Counted from the first letter of the stretch, positions 33,807 through 44,672 are shown. The stretch is DNA of 64,000 bases from Clostridium sp. Marseille-Q2269 (GCF_943736985.1 NZ_CALSFS010000001.1:682001-746000); one strand, 5' to 3'. The notes: generated from the letters alone by a model not told the origin. A program made the numbers and translations.

Positions 33807-35981
33807 TTATTCTGATATTCCTGAAGCTTTAAAGTCTTTATCAAACTTATTGACTTTATGATGTAGTGGAGATTTTAAAAAGAATCCTATTAAAATAAAT
33901 ACAATTGCCATTAATATAAGCATCATAAAATCTAACATTACACTAGACATAAGAGGCCCTCCTATGGACTCTCTAAATCCTCCTATACTATAGGTAAATG
34001 GGAAAAATGGCTGAAGTATTCTAAATATTAATGGATCTACTTGTATTGGATAGCTTCCACCGCTACCTGCCACTTGTAGTATCAAAAGCACTATTGACAT
34101 GGCAGTACCAAATTTACTAAATAGTGCCACTAAAGTATAAGTTATTATAACAAATGTAATAGAGGATATTAACGAAAACATAATCATAAGTGGGAAATTA
34201 ACCGTATATACTCCAAGTATAATCTTATTTCCTAAAGCCACTATGACTCCTTGTATAGCAGCTAATGTAATAAATGTTAGCATTTTACCAAAGTATTTTT
34301 GTCTTATAGTTATATTTTCACTACCTTCAAAATCCACTGCCTCTGTTTTTAATAAAGAAGCTAATATCAAAGTCCCAACCCAAAGAGCTAATACACTATA
34401 TATTGGAGCCATGGAAGAACCATAATTAGGTATATGATAAATTGGCTCTTCTTTAACATTAAAAGGATATGCTAGGTTCTGTGCCATTAGTATTGGATTA
34501 TTCTGAAGTATACTAATTATACGTATCAAGTCATCATTACTAACTAGCTCTAACTTTTTACTTATTTCATTTATAACACCCTTATATAGTTTCAACTTAT
34601 CAAGTAAATCTCCGCTAACTTTTTCTGATAGCGCCGTTCCCTTTGAAGAAGTTTCTAATAAATTTTCTATTTGTGTATTTAATCCACCACCTAATTTTAT
34701 AAGTTCACCAGCATCTTTAATAGATTTTTCCAAATTATTAGTTGTATAATTTAGTTCACCTTTTGTAGTTGAACGGAATGTATTTATTGAATATTGTATT
34801 TGCTTATTTAAACCAGATGTGTATTGATTTAAATCATCTATTAACTTATTATCTACTTTGTTAGAATTTGAAGCAACTTCTTGTATGTTTACTAATTTTT
34901 GTTTTTGTTCATTTAAAGCATTTTTAATATTGTTAAGAGATTCTATAAGATTGGATACTTTAACATTAGGCTTAATATTATTAATTGTTTGAAGAAATCT
35001 CACTATAGAATCAATATTTTTATTTGTAGCATCTATATCCATTACTAAATTTAATGGTGATTTGTTTATATCACTACTGGAAGATTCATTATTCAAAGCC
35101 ACTAATTCTTTAGATAATGCTTCAACACGTTTATTAGTAGCCATAGCCTGGTTTAATGTAAGCTCTATATTATAAAAAGAATGATTAAATATATTCTTAG
35201 TTTCATTTATTACTTCTGTTGTATTTGAAGTTTTAGATGTAATATCTTTTAGTCCGTTAGCTACTTCAGGGAAAGTGGTTTTTGCTATGGCTAAATATTC
35301 ATTTAAATTCTTAGAACTAGTATTTGCAGTTTCAAGTCCTGCCAAAATTAAATCCATATTTTTATTCATTGTAATAATGGAATCTTTAAGTTTTATTATA
35401 TCATTTTTATTTTTTTCTAAATCTCGTCCTATACCATTTACAGAAGAAAATATTGTTGTATTTACAGTAGTAACAAAATTTGTGGTTATTTCATTTATTA
35501 ATGTGGTTTTAGCCATACCAGTTATCTTTCCCGCTACAGGATTTTCCTTTGTATCTACTTTATAGATCAATTCTGGATGTTTAGGATTATCTGATAAAAT
35601 ACTAGCTATATCAGATGAGAAATCTTCTGGTATTTCTATGGTTGCATAATATGTACCATCTACAACACCCATATCTGCTTCTCTTTTATTTGTAAACTTC
35701 CATCCAATTTTATTATTACTTTTAAGCTTGTCTACAACTTCATTTCCTATATTCAGTTCTTTATCCTTAAAACTTGCACCTTTATCATTATTAATTACAG
35801 CTATAGGAATTGTACCTGTATTTTCATAGGTGTTCCAACAAGCTTTAATGTTAATCCAAGCATAAAGAGATGGTAATACACATACTCCCATTATTATAAC
35901 AATTGCAATAAAATTTTTTCTTAAACTTTTAATATCTCTTTTATATACCTTAAGTATATTTTTAAATCTATTCATCACCAT
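33807..35981 (-). CDS. YhgE/Pip-family membrane protein (first of tandem pair)
   Basis: 724-residue paralogue of the downstream gene with the same plan: N-terminal helix (FIAIVIIMGVCVLPSLYAWI), NTGTIPIAVINNDKGASF, a long helical extracellular region, and a C-terminal membrane block with GSGGSYPIQVDPLIFRILQP and FPFTYSIGGFRESIGG. Similarity to its neighbour is clear at both ends and low in the middle, so the membrane parts are constrained and the extracellular coil is free to vary. ATG 35981 follows TAGGAGG; an internal ATG two codons later is possible. No regulator is adjacent. Confidence 0.87.
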   Translation of the reverse strand: MVMNRFKNILKVYKRDIKSLRKNFIAIVIIMGVCVLPSLYAWINIKACWNTYENTGTIPIAVINNDKGASFKDKELNIGNEVVDKLKSNNKIGWKFTNKREADMGVVDGTYYATIEIPEDFSSDIASILSDNPKHPELIYKVDTKENPVAGKITGMAKTTLINEITTNFVTTVNTTIFSSVNGIGRDLEKNKNDIIKLKDSIITMNKNMDLILAGLETANTSSKNLNEYLAIAKTTFPEVANGLKDITSKTSNTTEVINETKNIFNHSFYNIELTLNQAMATNKRVEALSKELVALNNESSSSDINKSPLNLVMDIDATNKNIDSIVRFLQTINNIKPNVKVSNLIESLNNIKNALNEQKQKLVNIQEVASNSNKVDNKLIDDLNQYTSGLNKQIQYSINTFRSTTKGELNYTTNNLEKSIKDAGELIKLGGGLNTQIENLLETSSKGTALSEKVSGDLLDKLKLYKGVINEISKKLELVSNDDLIRIISILQNNPILMAQNLAYPFNVKEEPIYHIPNYGSSMAPIYSVLALWVGTLILASLLKTEAVDFEGSENITIRQKYFGKMLTFITLAAIQGVIVALGNKIILGVYTVNFPLMIMFSLISSITFVIITYTLVALFSKFGTAMSIVLLILQVAGSGGSYPIQVDPLIFRILQPFFPFTYSIGGFRESIGGPLMSSVMLDFMMLILMAIVFILIGFFLKSPLHHKVNKFDKDFKASGISE

Positions 35982-36430
35982 ATATTTCCTCCTATTTTTT
36001 TTATAAAACCTAAATAATGTAAAAAATACTACTTATTAATAGAATCTATAGTTTTTATCTCAATAGTATTTTATTATTTATAAAACTATAAGTCATTAAA
36101 GTTACTGTTTTATAATATTACATATTTTTTCTTTATTCAACATTATAGCTGTAACTTATGTGTTAAAATTTCAAATAAATTTTTGTATTCATCCATATGT
36201 TACTTAAAATTTAAGTTTTTAATATATATGTATGGAAAAACTTATAAAAATAAATTAGCTAATTAAGTGTATTTTTTACTACAAATTATGTTAAAATTAA
36301 ATGAATTTTATTTTAATAGTCCTTATCTATACAAATTTAATAATAAAACTAACCTTATTAAATTATTATAAAAATCTATAAATGTAAATTGTTGTAAATA
36401 ACATACAACATATATAAAGGAGTGACAGAT
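35982..36430. other. AT-rich divergent intergenic region
   Basis: About 450 bp between divergent genes. It must hold the promoters for the YhgE pair (minus) and adenosine deaminase (plus). I see no strong consensus pair, repeat or conserved leader. Confidence 0.4.
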
Positions 36431-37438
36431 TTGAATTTTAAAAAACTTCCTAAAATAGAATTGCACTGTCATTTAGACGGTTCATTAAGAGTAGATACAA
36501 TATTAGATATAGCTAAAAAAGATAATATTTCTCTTCCTACTTATAATAAAACAGAACTTATAAATCATCTTTCTATAGTAGGAGATTGTAATTGTTTAGA
36601 TGAATATTTAAATAAATTTTTCATACCTAATGAAGTTATGCAAACTAAAGAAAATTTAAAAAGAGTAGCCTTTGAATTATTAGAAGATGTAGCAAAAGAT
36701 AACGTAAAATACATAGAAGTAAGATTTGCCCCTATACTCCATGTTCAAAAAGGTCTTACTATTGAAGAAATAATAGAAAGTGTTTTAGAAGGTATAAAAG
36801 AAGCTGAAAATCTTTATGATATAAAAGGTAATGTTATACTAGGCGGCATGAGAAATATGGATATAGAATCCTCTCTTAAAGTTGTAGAAAAGGGCTCTAA
36901 ATTTATAGGAAAAGGTGTGGTTGCTATAGACCTTTGCGGTAGTGAAGAACCCCATTTCCCTGGGAAATATATAGAAATTATAAAATTAGCTAAAAAATAT
37001 GGATATAGAATAACTATACATGCTGGCGAAACAGGGGTAGGAGAAAATGTTTTAGAATCCATAAACCTTTTACATGCAGAAAGAATAGGACACGGTATAT
37101 ATATTAAAGATTGTAATGAAGCTTATAAACTTGTACGTGAAAGAAAAATACCACTAGAACTTTGTCCAACAAGTAATCTTCATACAAAAGCTTTTGAAAC
37201 CTATAAGGCTCATCCTTTTATGTATTTTTTAAGAGATGATATAAAAGTTACAATTAATACAGATAATATGACCGTTTCTAATACCACTATAACAAAAGAA
37301 TTAGAAATGCTTCATAAGTTTTGTAATTTATCATTAGAAGATTATAAAAAAATATATCTAAATTCAGTAGATGCATGTTTTGCATCCAACGAACTAAAGG
37401 AAAAGCTTAAATCATATGCTAGTTCCATTACTCTTTAG
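36431..37438 (+). CDS. add: adenosine deaminase
   Basis: Zinc hydrolase converting adenosine to inosine, 335 residues. Zinc ligands and catalytic residues are in IELHCHLDGSLR near the start, TIHAGETGVGENV (about residue 200), ERIGHGIYI, and NTDNMTVSN (about 280), where canonical NTDDP is altered. An AAAGGAG box lies eight bases before TTG 36431; the GTG at 36422 overlaps that box, so TTG is the likely start. It belongs to purine salvage in the cytoplasm. The gene is single and ends at a hairpin terminator. Confidence 0.92.
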   Translation: MNFKKLPKIELHCHLDGSLRVDTILDIAKKDNISLPTYNKTELINHLSIVGDCNCLDEYLNKFFIPNEVMQTKENLKRVAFELLEDVAKDNVKYIEVRFAPILHVQKGLTIEEIIESVLEGIKEAENLYDIKGNVILGGMRNMDIESSLKVVEKGSKFIGKGVVAIDLCGSEEPHFPGKYIEIIKLAKKYGYRITIHAGETGVGENVLESINLLHAERIGHGIYIKDCNEAYKLVRERKIPLELCPTSNLHTKAFETYKAHPFMYFLRDDIKVTINTDNMTVSNTTITKELEMLHKFCNLSLEDYKKIYLNSVDACFASNELKEKLKSYASSITL

Positions 37439-37466
37439 AATGTTTTAATCATTAACCACTTTAAAT

Positions 37467-37507
37467 TAAATGGATATTTATTTCTATATTTTTTAAATAT
37501 CCATTTA
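37467..37507 (+). terminator. terminator after add
   Basis: TAAATGGATATTT (37467-37479) and AAATATCCATTTA (37495-37507) are perfect complements with a T-rich loop. Confidence 0.7.
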
Positions 37508-37631
37508 TACACCTTAATTTTTTACTGCATATATCTCTGAATTTATGAATTTTAATTACATGTATAATTATATGTTTATATATTTTAACTTTTTAATTAC
37601 AGGTATATAATAATAATAAAATTTAAAATAA

Positions 37632-37700
37632 GATAACTTAAATAAAACCCATATAATTTTAACATAGCAAACATAAAAATTATATCTAATTTAAGTTATC
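37632..37700 (-). terminator. nested hairpin after the maltodextrin operon
   Basis: GATAACTTAAAT (37632-37643) pairs with ATTTAAGTTATC (37689-37700), with an inner ATAATTTT/AAAATTAT stem. It lies just beyond the glgP stop on the minus strand, followed by a T-rich stretch. Confidence 0.6.
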
Positions 37701-37725
37701 CTCTTTTAATTTGTTAAGCAGTTAT

Positions 37726-40110
37726 TTATTTTATTTTTTTACTTTCTATATTCCAGATCTCATTTGCATATTCCATTATTGTTCTATCACTGCTAAATGT
37801 ACCTGCATTTGCAATATTCATAAGACATTTTCTAGCCCATTTCATTCTATCTTTATACTCTTTGTCAACTTTATTTTGAGTATTTCTATAATCTTCAAAA
37901 TCTTTGAATATAAAATAATTATCGGCTCTGTGCCAACTTGCTCCTTCTAAAAGAGAAGTATATAATTCTTTAAACATACCTGTTTCTCCATCGTCAAATG
38001 TTCCATCAAGTAATGTATCTACAACTCTTTTTAACCCTTTAATGTTTTTATAATATTCTTTAGGATCATATGTGTCTTTTATGTTTTCTAGTTCCTCTAC
38101 TTTAGAACCAAATATGAAATTATTTTCTTCTCCTGATTCTTTAACTATTTCTACATTTGCTCCATCATAAGTTCCAATAGTAGGAGTTCCATTTAACATA
38201 AACTTCATATTACCAGTACCAGAGGCTTCTTTTCCTGCTGTTGAAATTTGTTCTGATATATCTGCTGCTGGGAATAGTTTTTCTGCATAAGACACTCTAT
38301 AGTTTTGTACAAACACAACTTTAATTTTACCTTCAATAGATTTATCATTATTTATAAGTTTTGCTATTTCATTTATAAATTTTATTATACCCTTAGCTCT
38401 AAAATATCCTGGTGCTGCCTTAGCTCCAAATATAAATGTTCTTTTTTCTATGTCCAGTTTAGGATTTTCTTTTAATCTATAATATAAATCTAATATGTGA
38501 AAGGCGTTTAAAAGTTGCCTCTTATATTCATGTAATCTTTTAATTTGGATATCAAATATTGAATTTGGATCTATTTCTACTCCTTCATTTTCTTTTATAT
38601 ATTTAGCTAATCTTTGTTTATTTAAATGCTTAATTTTTAATAGTCTTTCTAAAACTATATTATCTTCTTTATAAATTTCTAAGGATTTTAACATGTTTAA
38701 ATTGGTAACCCATTCCTCTCCCCCAAGTAACTCTGTTATTAAAATTGATAATTCTTTATTACATAACTTTAGCCATCTTCTTTGAGTAATTCCATTGGTT
38801 TTATTTAAGAATCTTTCTGGATAAGTTTCATACCAATCTTTTAATTCTTGATATTTTAATATATCTGTATGTAGCTTAGCAACCCCATTAGTGGCATGAG
38901 TTCCATAAATCGCAAGCCAAGCCATTTTTATTTTATTATCATAAATTATTTTCATAGAATTTATTTTATCTTTTAAATATCCCCTATTTTCAAATTCTAA
39001 TACAAGTCTTTTATCTATTTTTTCTATAACCTCATAGACTCTTGGTAAAATACTTTTATAAAGGTCAACATCCCATTCCTCTAATGCTTCTCTTAATATT
39101 GTGTGATTTGTATAAGAAAATGTATCTTTTGCTATATTAAAGGCCTTTTCAAAATCTAAATTTTCTTCATCTATAAGTATTCTCATAAGTTCTGGTATAG
39201 CAACTGTTGGATGAGTATCATTAAGCTGAATAGCATGATAATTCTTAAACTCATTAAAGTTACTTCCGTGCTTTTCTTTAAATTTTTTTACTATATCATG
39301 AAGAGCTGCTGATACAAAGAAATATTCCTGTCTTAATCTTAATAATTTACCTTCTCTTTTTGAATCATTGGGATATAATATTTTTGAAATATCCTCTGCT
39401 CTATTTTTATTTTCAACTGCGCTGTCATATTCTTGATCATTAAACAACTGAAGATCTAAATCTTCTAGAGCTTCTGCTTTATACAATCTAAGGGTATTTA
39501 TATTTTTTGTTCCATACCCTATAATAGGGGTATCATAAGGAACTGCCTTCACCTTTCCATCTTTAAAATTTACAATTATTGAATCTTCTTCTTTTCTAAT
39601 AGACCATGGATCTCCATACTTTAACCAATTATCTAATTTTTCAGTTTGAAATCCATCCTCTAATTCTTGTTTGAAAAGACCATAACTATATCTTATTCCA
39701 TAACCTGTAACTGGCAAGTTTTTTGTAGCTGCTGATTCCATAAAACATGCTGCTAATCTTCCAAGTCCTCCATTACCTAATGCTGCATCTTCTTCAATTT
39801 CTTCAATTGCATTTAAATTTATATTAAGCTCTTTTAAAATGCTGTTAACTTCATCGTAAATCTCTAAATTTATAAGATTATTTCCAAGAGCTCTTCCCAT
39901 TAAAAATTCTGCAGATAAATAATAGGCTTGTTTTCCTTTTGAGTAACTATCTAAAGATCTATTCCAATTATCCATAATTAATACCATTATAGCCTGAGAT
40001 ATGGCATTAAATTTTTCATAGTCTTTGGCATCTTCTAAGTTTTTACCATATTTTATTTTTAAAATATTTTCTATATGATTCTTTAGTTCTTCTTTATTTA
40101 TATTAATCAT
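37726..40110 (-). CDS. glgP: glycogen/maltodextrin phosphorylase
   Basis: Phosphorylase of 794 residues that releases glucose-1-phosphate from alpha-1,4-glucan ends. The PLP-lysine signature EASGTGNMKFMLNGTPTIGTYDGANVEI is near residue 635-660; the N-terminal EEDAALGNGGLGRLAACFMESAA is also diagnostic. The frame is open to 40146, but the GGTAGGATGG box points to ATG 40110 (MININKEELK), seven bases after the malQ stop. It is the last gene of the maltodextrin operon and would degrade the longer chains made by MalQ. At this length it fits the general GlgP/MalP group; glycogen versus maltodextrin preference is set by the operon context, which favours maltodextrin. Confidence 0.93.
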   Translation of the reverse strand: MININKEELKNHIENILKIKYGKNLEDAKDYEKFNAISQAIMVLIMDNWNRSLDSYSKGKQAYYLSAEFLMGRALGNNLINLEIYDEVNSILKELNINLNAIEEIEEDAALGNGGLGRLAACFMESAATKNLPVTGYGIRYSYGLFKQELEDGFQTEKLDNWLKYGDPWSIRKEEDSIIVNFKDGKVKAVPYDTPIIGYGTKNINTLRLYKAEALEDLDLQLFNDQEYDSAVENKNRAEDISKILYPNDSKREGKLLRLRQEYFFVSAALHDIVKKFKEKHGSNFNEFKNYHAIQLNDTHPTVAIPELMRILIDEENLDFEKAFNIAKDTFSYTNHTILREALEEWDVDLYKSILPRVYEVIEKIDKRLVLEFENRGYLKDKINSMKIIYDNKIKMAWLAIYGTHATNGVAKLHTDILKYQELKDWYETYPERFLNKTNGITQRRWLKLCNKELSILITELLGGEEWVTNLNMLKSLEIYKEDNIVLERLLKIKHLNKQRLAKYIKENEGVEIDPNSIFDIQIKRLHEYKRQLLNAFHILDLYYRLKENPKLDIEKRTFIFGAKAAPGYFRAKGIIKFINEIAKLINNDKSIEGKIKVVFVQNYRVSYAEKLFPAADISEQISTAGKEASGTGNMKFMLNGTPTIGTYDGANVEIVKESGEENNFIFGSKVEELENIKDTYDPKEYYKNIKGLKRVVDTLLDGTFDDGETGMFKELYTSLLEGASWHRADNYFIFKDFEDYRNTQNKVDKEYKDRMKWARKCLMNIANAGTFSSDRTIMEYANEIWNIESKKIK

Positions 40111-40117
40111 TTCCATC

Positions 40118-41596
40118 CTACCTTCCATAAAGCTTTGTAATACCATTTATCTTCTGTGCTAATTCATCATTTAGAGCTTCTTTATCTACTCTCCATTGCC
40201 AATTCCCTCCTAATGTTGAAGGTATATTCATTCTTGCATCACTACCTAACCCCAAATAATCCTGCATTTGCACAATAGATAATTTTGCAACTGAACTTAA
40301 TGCACATCTTATAAATTCCCAATTGAAGTTTTCTTCTGATGATACACCAAGATAATTCTTAGCAAAGTTAATATCTTCTCTGCAAGCATCTTTTAGCCAC
40401 CCCATAACGGTATCATTATCATGGGTTCCTGTATAAACTATACAATTTTTATCATAATTATGTGGAAGATAATCGCTCTCTTCTCTACTATCAAAGGCAA
40501 ATTCTAATACCTTCATTCCAGGATATCCTGTTGTATTTTTGAAATCCATAACTTCTTTGGTAAGATATCCTAGATCCTCTGCTATTATTTCAATTTCCCC
40601 TAGTTCCTTATTAATTTGATTAAAGAGCTTAATTCCTGGGCCTTTTACCCATTTTCCATTAACTGCTGTATTTTCACCATATGGAATTTGCCAAAATGAT
40701 TCAAATCCTCTAAAGTGATCTATTCTTGTAACATCATATAGATTTATATTACCTTTTATTCTATCTATCCACCATTTATAATTTGTTTCTTTTAGATACT
40801 GCCAATCATATATAGGATTTCCCCAAAGTTGACCAGTTTTTGAAAAATCGTCTGGTGGGCACCCTGAAACTACTATAGGTCTTTTATTATCATTTAGTAA
40901 AAATATCTCTGTATTTGCCCATGCATCCACACTATCTTCTGCAACATAAATAGGAATATCTCCAACTATTTTTATTCCATTTTTATTGGCATAACCTTTT
41001 AGTTTTGCCCATTGTTTAAAAAACATATATTGAATAAATATAAAGTAATCTATTTCATCCTTTAACTTATTTCTATAATAATCTAAAGCCTCTTTTTTCC
41101 TGAGCTTAATATCCTCGTTCCACTCTTGCCAAGATTTTAAATTAAATTGTCCCTTTATAGCCATATAAAGTGCATAATCTTCTAGCCAATTTTTATTTTT
41201 CTCTTTAAAAACCTTTATTTCATCATAATATTTACCTTTACCATTATTACAGGCTTTTTTTAATATAGGCATTTTATTATAAAAAATCTTTTCATAATCT
41301 ACCCTAGAAGGATCATGTCCAAAATCTACATTTTCATAATCTTCTTTTCTTAATAAGTCTTCTTCCTCCATCATATCAAAATCTATAAAATAAGGATTAC
41401 CAGCAAAAGTTGAAAAAGACTGATAAGGTGAATCTCCTATACTAGTAGGCCCTAATGGTAGTATTTGCCAGTATTTTTGACCTGACTTCTTTAAAAAATC
41501 AACAAATTTATAAGCTTCTTTTCCAAAAGTTCCAATTCCATAAGGATTAGGTAAGGATGTTATATGCATTAAAATACCACTGCTTCTCTCAATCAT
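40118..41596 (-). CDS. malQ: 4-alpha-glucanotransferase (amylomaltase)
   Basis: GH77 disproportionating enzyme of 492 residues, the normal length. It starts RSSGILMHITSLPNPYGIGTFG and shows YDVTRIDHFRGFESFWQIPYG with the catalytic Asp, the general acid region EIIAEDLGYLT, and YTGTHDNDTVMGW. It transfers glucan segments between maltodextrins, releasing glucose and building chains for GlgP. ATG follows AAAGGAGA. It lies 14 bp after the GH31 gene and 7 bp before glgP, so the three catabolic enzymes are translationally close. Confidence 0.94.
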   Translation of the reverse strand: MIERSSGILMHITSLPNPYGIGTFGKEAYKFVDFLKKSGQKYWQILPLGPTSIGDSPYQSFSTFAGNPYFIDFDMMEEEDLLRKEDYENVDFGHDPSRVDYEKIFYNKMPILKKACNNGKGKYYDEIKVFKEKNKNWLEDYALYMAIKGQFNLKSWQEWNEDIKLRKKEALDYYRNKLKDEIDYFIFIQYMFFKQWAKLKGYANKNGIKIVGDIPIYVAEDSVDAWANTEIFLLNDNKRPIVVSGCPPDDFSKTGQLWGNPIYDWQYLKETNYKWWIDRIKGNINLYDVTRIDHFRGFESFWQIPYGENTAVNGKWVKGPGIKLFNQINKELGEIEIIAEDLGYLTKEVMDFKNTTGYPGMKVLEFAFDSREESDYLPHNYDKNCIVYTGTHDNDTVMGWLKDACREDINFAKNYLGVSSEENFNWEFIRCALSSVAKLSIVQMQDYLGLGSDARMNIPSTLGGNWQWRVDKEALNDELAQKINGITKLYGR

Positions 41597-41610
41597 ATTG
41601 CTAATCTCCT

Positions 41611-43767
41611 TTATTTTGTTAAATACATTGTTTTGGTCCTTATATTCCCATTGGTATCTATAATTTCAAAATTTATTTTCTTAACTAATTTATTACCTTT
41701 GTTCTCTATATTTATTTTCAAATCATTATCTTCTATTTTTATTTCTATGAAAATATTTGAATATCTATCTTTTTTATAGTCATAGGTTTTTCCATCATCA
41801 TCATAATAAACATATGTTGCTTTATCTTCAACAAATGCTATTATATCTAGCTCTTCACCATTTATTTTTTCTATATTACATTCTGGTTTAGCTTTAACTA
41901 TCATCTTATCTTTTCTAATAAAAATTGGTATTTCATCTATATCTACATTCAAATACATATGTCCTTTTTTTACAACTTCATAATTTTTATCATTGTAATT
42001 CTTAGCTTTCCATAAAAACATATCTTCTGGAATATACACATATCTTCCCTTGACATTTTCCTCATATACAGGAGTAAGCATTATTGAATCGCCAAGTAAT
42101 AGCTGATCCTCTACTCTTCTTGACATATCATCATCATACTCAAAACTTATAGGAGAAAAATACATATCCTTATTTATAACTGCTTTCATATATTCTGAAT
42201 ATATATATGGTATTAAAGAATATCTCATTTCTATAGCATTTTTTATTCTATTTTTAGTATCATCATCAAAAGCAAATGGTTCTTGTGTTCTTGTTCCTTT
42301 TGCTGAGTGATTTCTAAAAAGGGGTGTGAACATGCTAAATTGTGTCCATCTTGTAACAAGTTCGCTATTGGAATCGTTACCAAAGCCTCCGGTATCAGCC
42401 CCAATATATAAGAATCCACACATATTTAATGATGGCATCATTTTTATATTTTGCAATAAATGACTCCACCAAGAGCAGTTATCTCCTGTCCATATACCTG
42501 AAAATCTATGCATTCCTATATATGAAGCTCTTGAGAACAATAAAAACCTATTATTAGGAGCAATTTCTTTTAGTCCTTCTGATGCACTTTTAGTCATATT
42601 GTATCCAAAAATATTATGAACTTTATAATGATTTATTATCTCTCCATCCATATTATGATAAAAACTTTTGTAGTCTTCTATGTTATTTGACATATTTACA
42701 AACTTATCTTTCAAATTAAAAAATGAATATACATTTAAGTTTTCTTTTTCTGAATTTTTTGCAAGTTCTACTGCCTCACTTAAACTTCTATCTGTATAAA
42801 ATATAGCTGGTTCATTCATATCATTCCAAAATCCTTCAATACCTAAATCAGTAAGAGTTTTGTATTTTAATCCAAACCATTTTCTTGCATCACTATTTAA
42901 AAAATCTGGGAAATGACATCTTCCTGGCCAAACGGCAGCTACAAATGGTTTTCCATCTTTGTCCATACAAAAATAATTATTTTTTATACCTTGTTCATAG
43001 GTTTCATAGCCTTTTTCTATTCTAACTCCAGCATCAATTATTGGAATAAGTCTGAATCCTTTATGTTTTAACCTTTGTACAAATTCCTTAAATTGTGGGA
43101 AAGCATTTTTATCTATTGTAAAATCTTTAAAGTTTTCCATGTAATCTATATCTAGATAAATAGCATCACAAGGAATATTATTTTCAATAAATTTATCTGC
43201 TAAATTTTCAACTTCCTCATGATCTTTATAACTCCATCTTGATTGTTGGTATCCAAAGGCCCATTTAGGTGGAACATAAGTATCTCCTATTATATTTAAA
43301 AATTCCTTTGTAATATCTTTTGCTGTGTATCCTTGTATTATATAGATATCAGCATTTTTATCTTCTATATCTATTTTTATTTCATCCTGTTTTAAAAATC
43401 CAATATCAAAAACAACCTTTGAGGGAGAGTCAACAAATACACCAAATTTTTTGTTCCCATCTATAATTATAAAATTATGACAGCCATACAATGACTTTTT
43501 ATTTTCTGTATGAACTGGATCATCAGTGCAAAAAGACTCATACACATATCCTCTTTTGTTTATTCCTCTTTGGTTTTCACCTAGCCCAAATACTATATCA
43601 TCTTTATTCATTTTATATATTAGCTTTAAGGTTTTATGTTCTTTAATGTTAAAAAAGTCAATAGAATTTTTATTTATCTCTTCTCCAGTAATAGCTATAG
43701 TATCTGTATTTATTGGATTACCAAAAGTGTATTTTTTCACATTATCATTTATTGTAAAAGTTTTCAT
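41611..43767 (-). CDS. GH31 alpha-glucosidase
   Basis: Glycoside hydrolase family 31 enzyme of 718 residues. The nucleophile motif GFWNDMNEPAIF lies near residue 316, the acid/base region SGIWTGDNCSWW near 420, with GADTGGFGN and WTQFSMFTPLFRNHSAKGTR following. There is no signal peptide, so it is cytoplasmic, acting on imported maltose or maltodextrin to give glucose; isomaltose or panose hydrolysis is possible within the family. The ATG follows GGAGGAG. It lies between the transporter genes and malQ. Confidence 0.92.
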   Translation of the reverse strand: MKTFTINDNVKKYTFGNPINTDTIAITGEEINKNSIDFFNIKEHKTLKLIYKMNKDDIVFGLGENQRGINKRGYVYESFCTDDPVHTENKKSLYGCHNFIIIDGNKKFGVFVDSPSKVVFDIGFLKQDEIKIDIEDKNADIYIIQGYTAKDITKEFLNIIGDTYVPPKWAFGYQQSRWSYKDHEEVENLADKFIENNIPCDAIYLDIDYMENFKDFTIDKNAFPQFKEFVQRLKHKGFRLIPIIDAGVRIEKGYETYEQGIKNNYFCMDKDGKPFVAAVWPGRCHFPDFLNSDARKWFGLKYKTLTDLGIEGFWNDMNEPAIFYTDRSLSEAVELAKNSEKENLNVYSFFNLKDKFVNMSNNIEDYKSFYHNMDGEIINHYKVHNIFGYNMTKSASEGLKEIAPNNRFLLFSRASYIGMHRFSGIWTGDNCSWWSHLLQNIKMMPSLNMCGFLYIGADTGGFGNDSNSELVTRWTQFSMFTPLFRNHSAKGTRTQEPFAFDDDTKNRIKNAIEMRYSLIPYIYSEYMKAVINKDMYFSPISFEYDDDMSRRVEDQLLLGDSIMLTPVYEENVKGRYVYIPEDMFLWKAKNYNDKNYEVVKKGHMYLNVDIDEIPIFIRKDKMIVKAKPECNIEKINGEELDIIAFVEDKATYVYYDDDGKTYDYKKDRYSNIFIEIKIEDNDLKINIENKGNKLVKKINFEIIDTNGNIRTKTMYLTK

Positions 43768-43844
43768 TATCTCTCCTCCACATTATAATTGTATGATCTT
43801 TTAATCTGTTTTTTCATAATTACTTAACACAATAGGATTTAATT

Positions 43845-44672
43845 TTATTTTATAGAGCCTTGTGTAACACCTTTTACAATATGCTTTTGAGCAATAAAGT
43901 AGAATATTATTATTGGTATCATTCCTAAAATAAGACCTGCAAGTGCTAAATTCCACTTTTTAGAATATTGTCCAAAGAAATAAAACATTTTTAGTGGTAT
44001 AGTTTGCCATTGTGGCTTATTTATTATTAGTTGTGGAAGTAAGAAATCATTCCATATCCACATTGTATTTAAAATACCTACTGTAACTGTTATTGGTTTT
44101 AAAAGTGGAAAAACTATTAGCCAGAAAACTTGAAATTCATTGCAACCATCAATAATTGCAGCTTCTTCTAGTTCCTTTGGTATACCTTTTATAAAACCGT
44201 GATACATAATTATTGATAAACTAGAACCAAATCCAATGTACATAAATACTAATCCTACTGGATTTAACATATTCATCTTACCTGCTATGTTTACTAGAGG
44301 TAACATAACTGATTGGAACGGAACAAGCATAGCTGCAGCAAACATAAAGAATATAGCTGCACTTATTTTTGTTCTTGTTCTAACTAATTTCCAAGCTGCC
44401 ATTGAAGAAAGGCAAACTATTATAATTGTGCTTATAGTAGTTATTAAAAATGAATTAGTAAATGAATTAAAAAAGTTTAAATCCTTAAAGGCTTGAACAT
44501 AATTTTCTAAAGTAAATACTAATTTTCCTGGAAGTCCTAAAGTATCAATATATATGCCCTTTTGGGTCTTAAAAGAGTTGACAATTGCTACATATAGGGG
44601 GGCTAAAAATACCAATGCAACAAATAGAGATAATATACCCCAAAATACTTTTTTTAAAACCTTTTGTTTCAT
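43845..44672 (-). CDS. malG: maltodextrin ABC transporter permease, MalG type
   Basis: Inner-membrane permease of 275 residues with six helices. The EAA loop EAAIIDGCNEFQVFWLIVFPLLKP contacts the ATPase. The N-terminal helix and KTQKGIYIDTLGLP loop are typical of CUT1 family second permeases. It overlaps the malF stop codon by one base (TAATG), implying translational coupling. It pairs with MalF, the MalE lipoprotein and the MsmX/MalK-type ATPase encoded upstream. Confidence 0.92.
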   Translation of the reverse strand: MKQKVLKKVFWGILSLFVALVFLAPLYVAIVNSFKTQKGIYIDTLGLPGKLVFTLENYVQAFKDLNFFNSFTNSFLITTISTIIIVCLSSMAAWKLVRTRTKISAAIFFMFAAAMLVPFQSVMLPLVNIAGKMNMLNPVGLVFMYIGFGSSLSIIMYHGFIKGIPKELEEAAIIDGCNEFQVFWLIVFPLLKPITVTVGILNTMWIWNDFLLPQLIINKPQWQTIPLKMFYFFGQYSKKWNLALAGLILGMIPIIIFYFIAQKHIVKGVTQGSIK

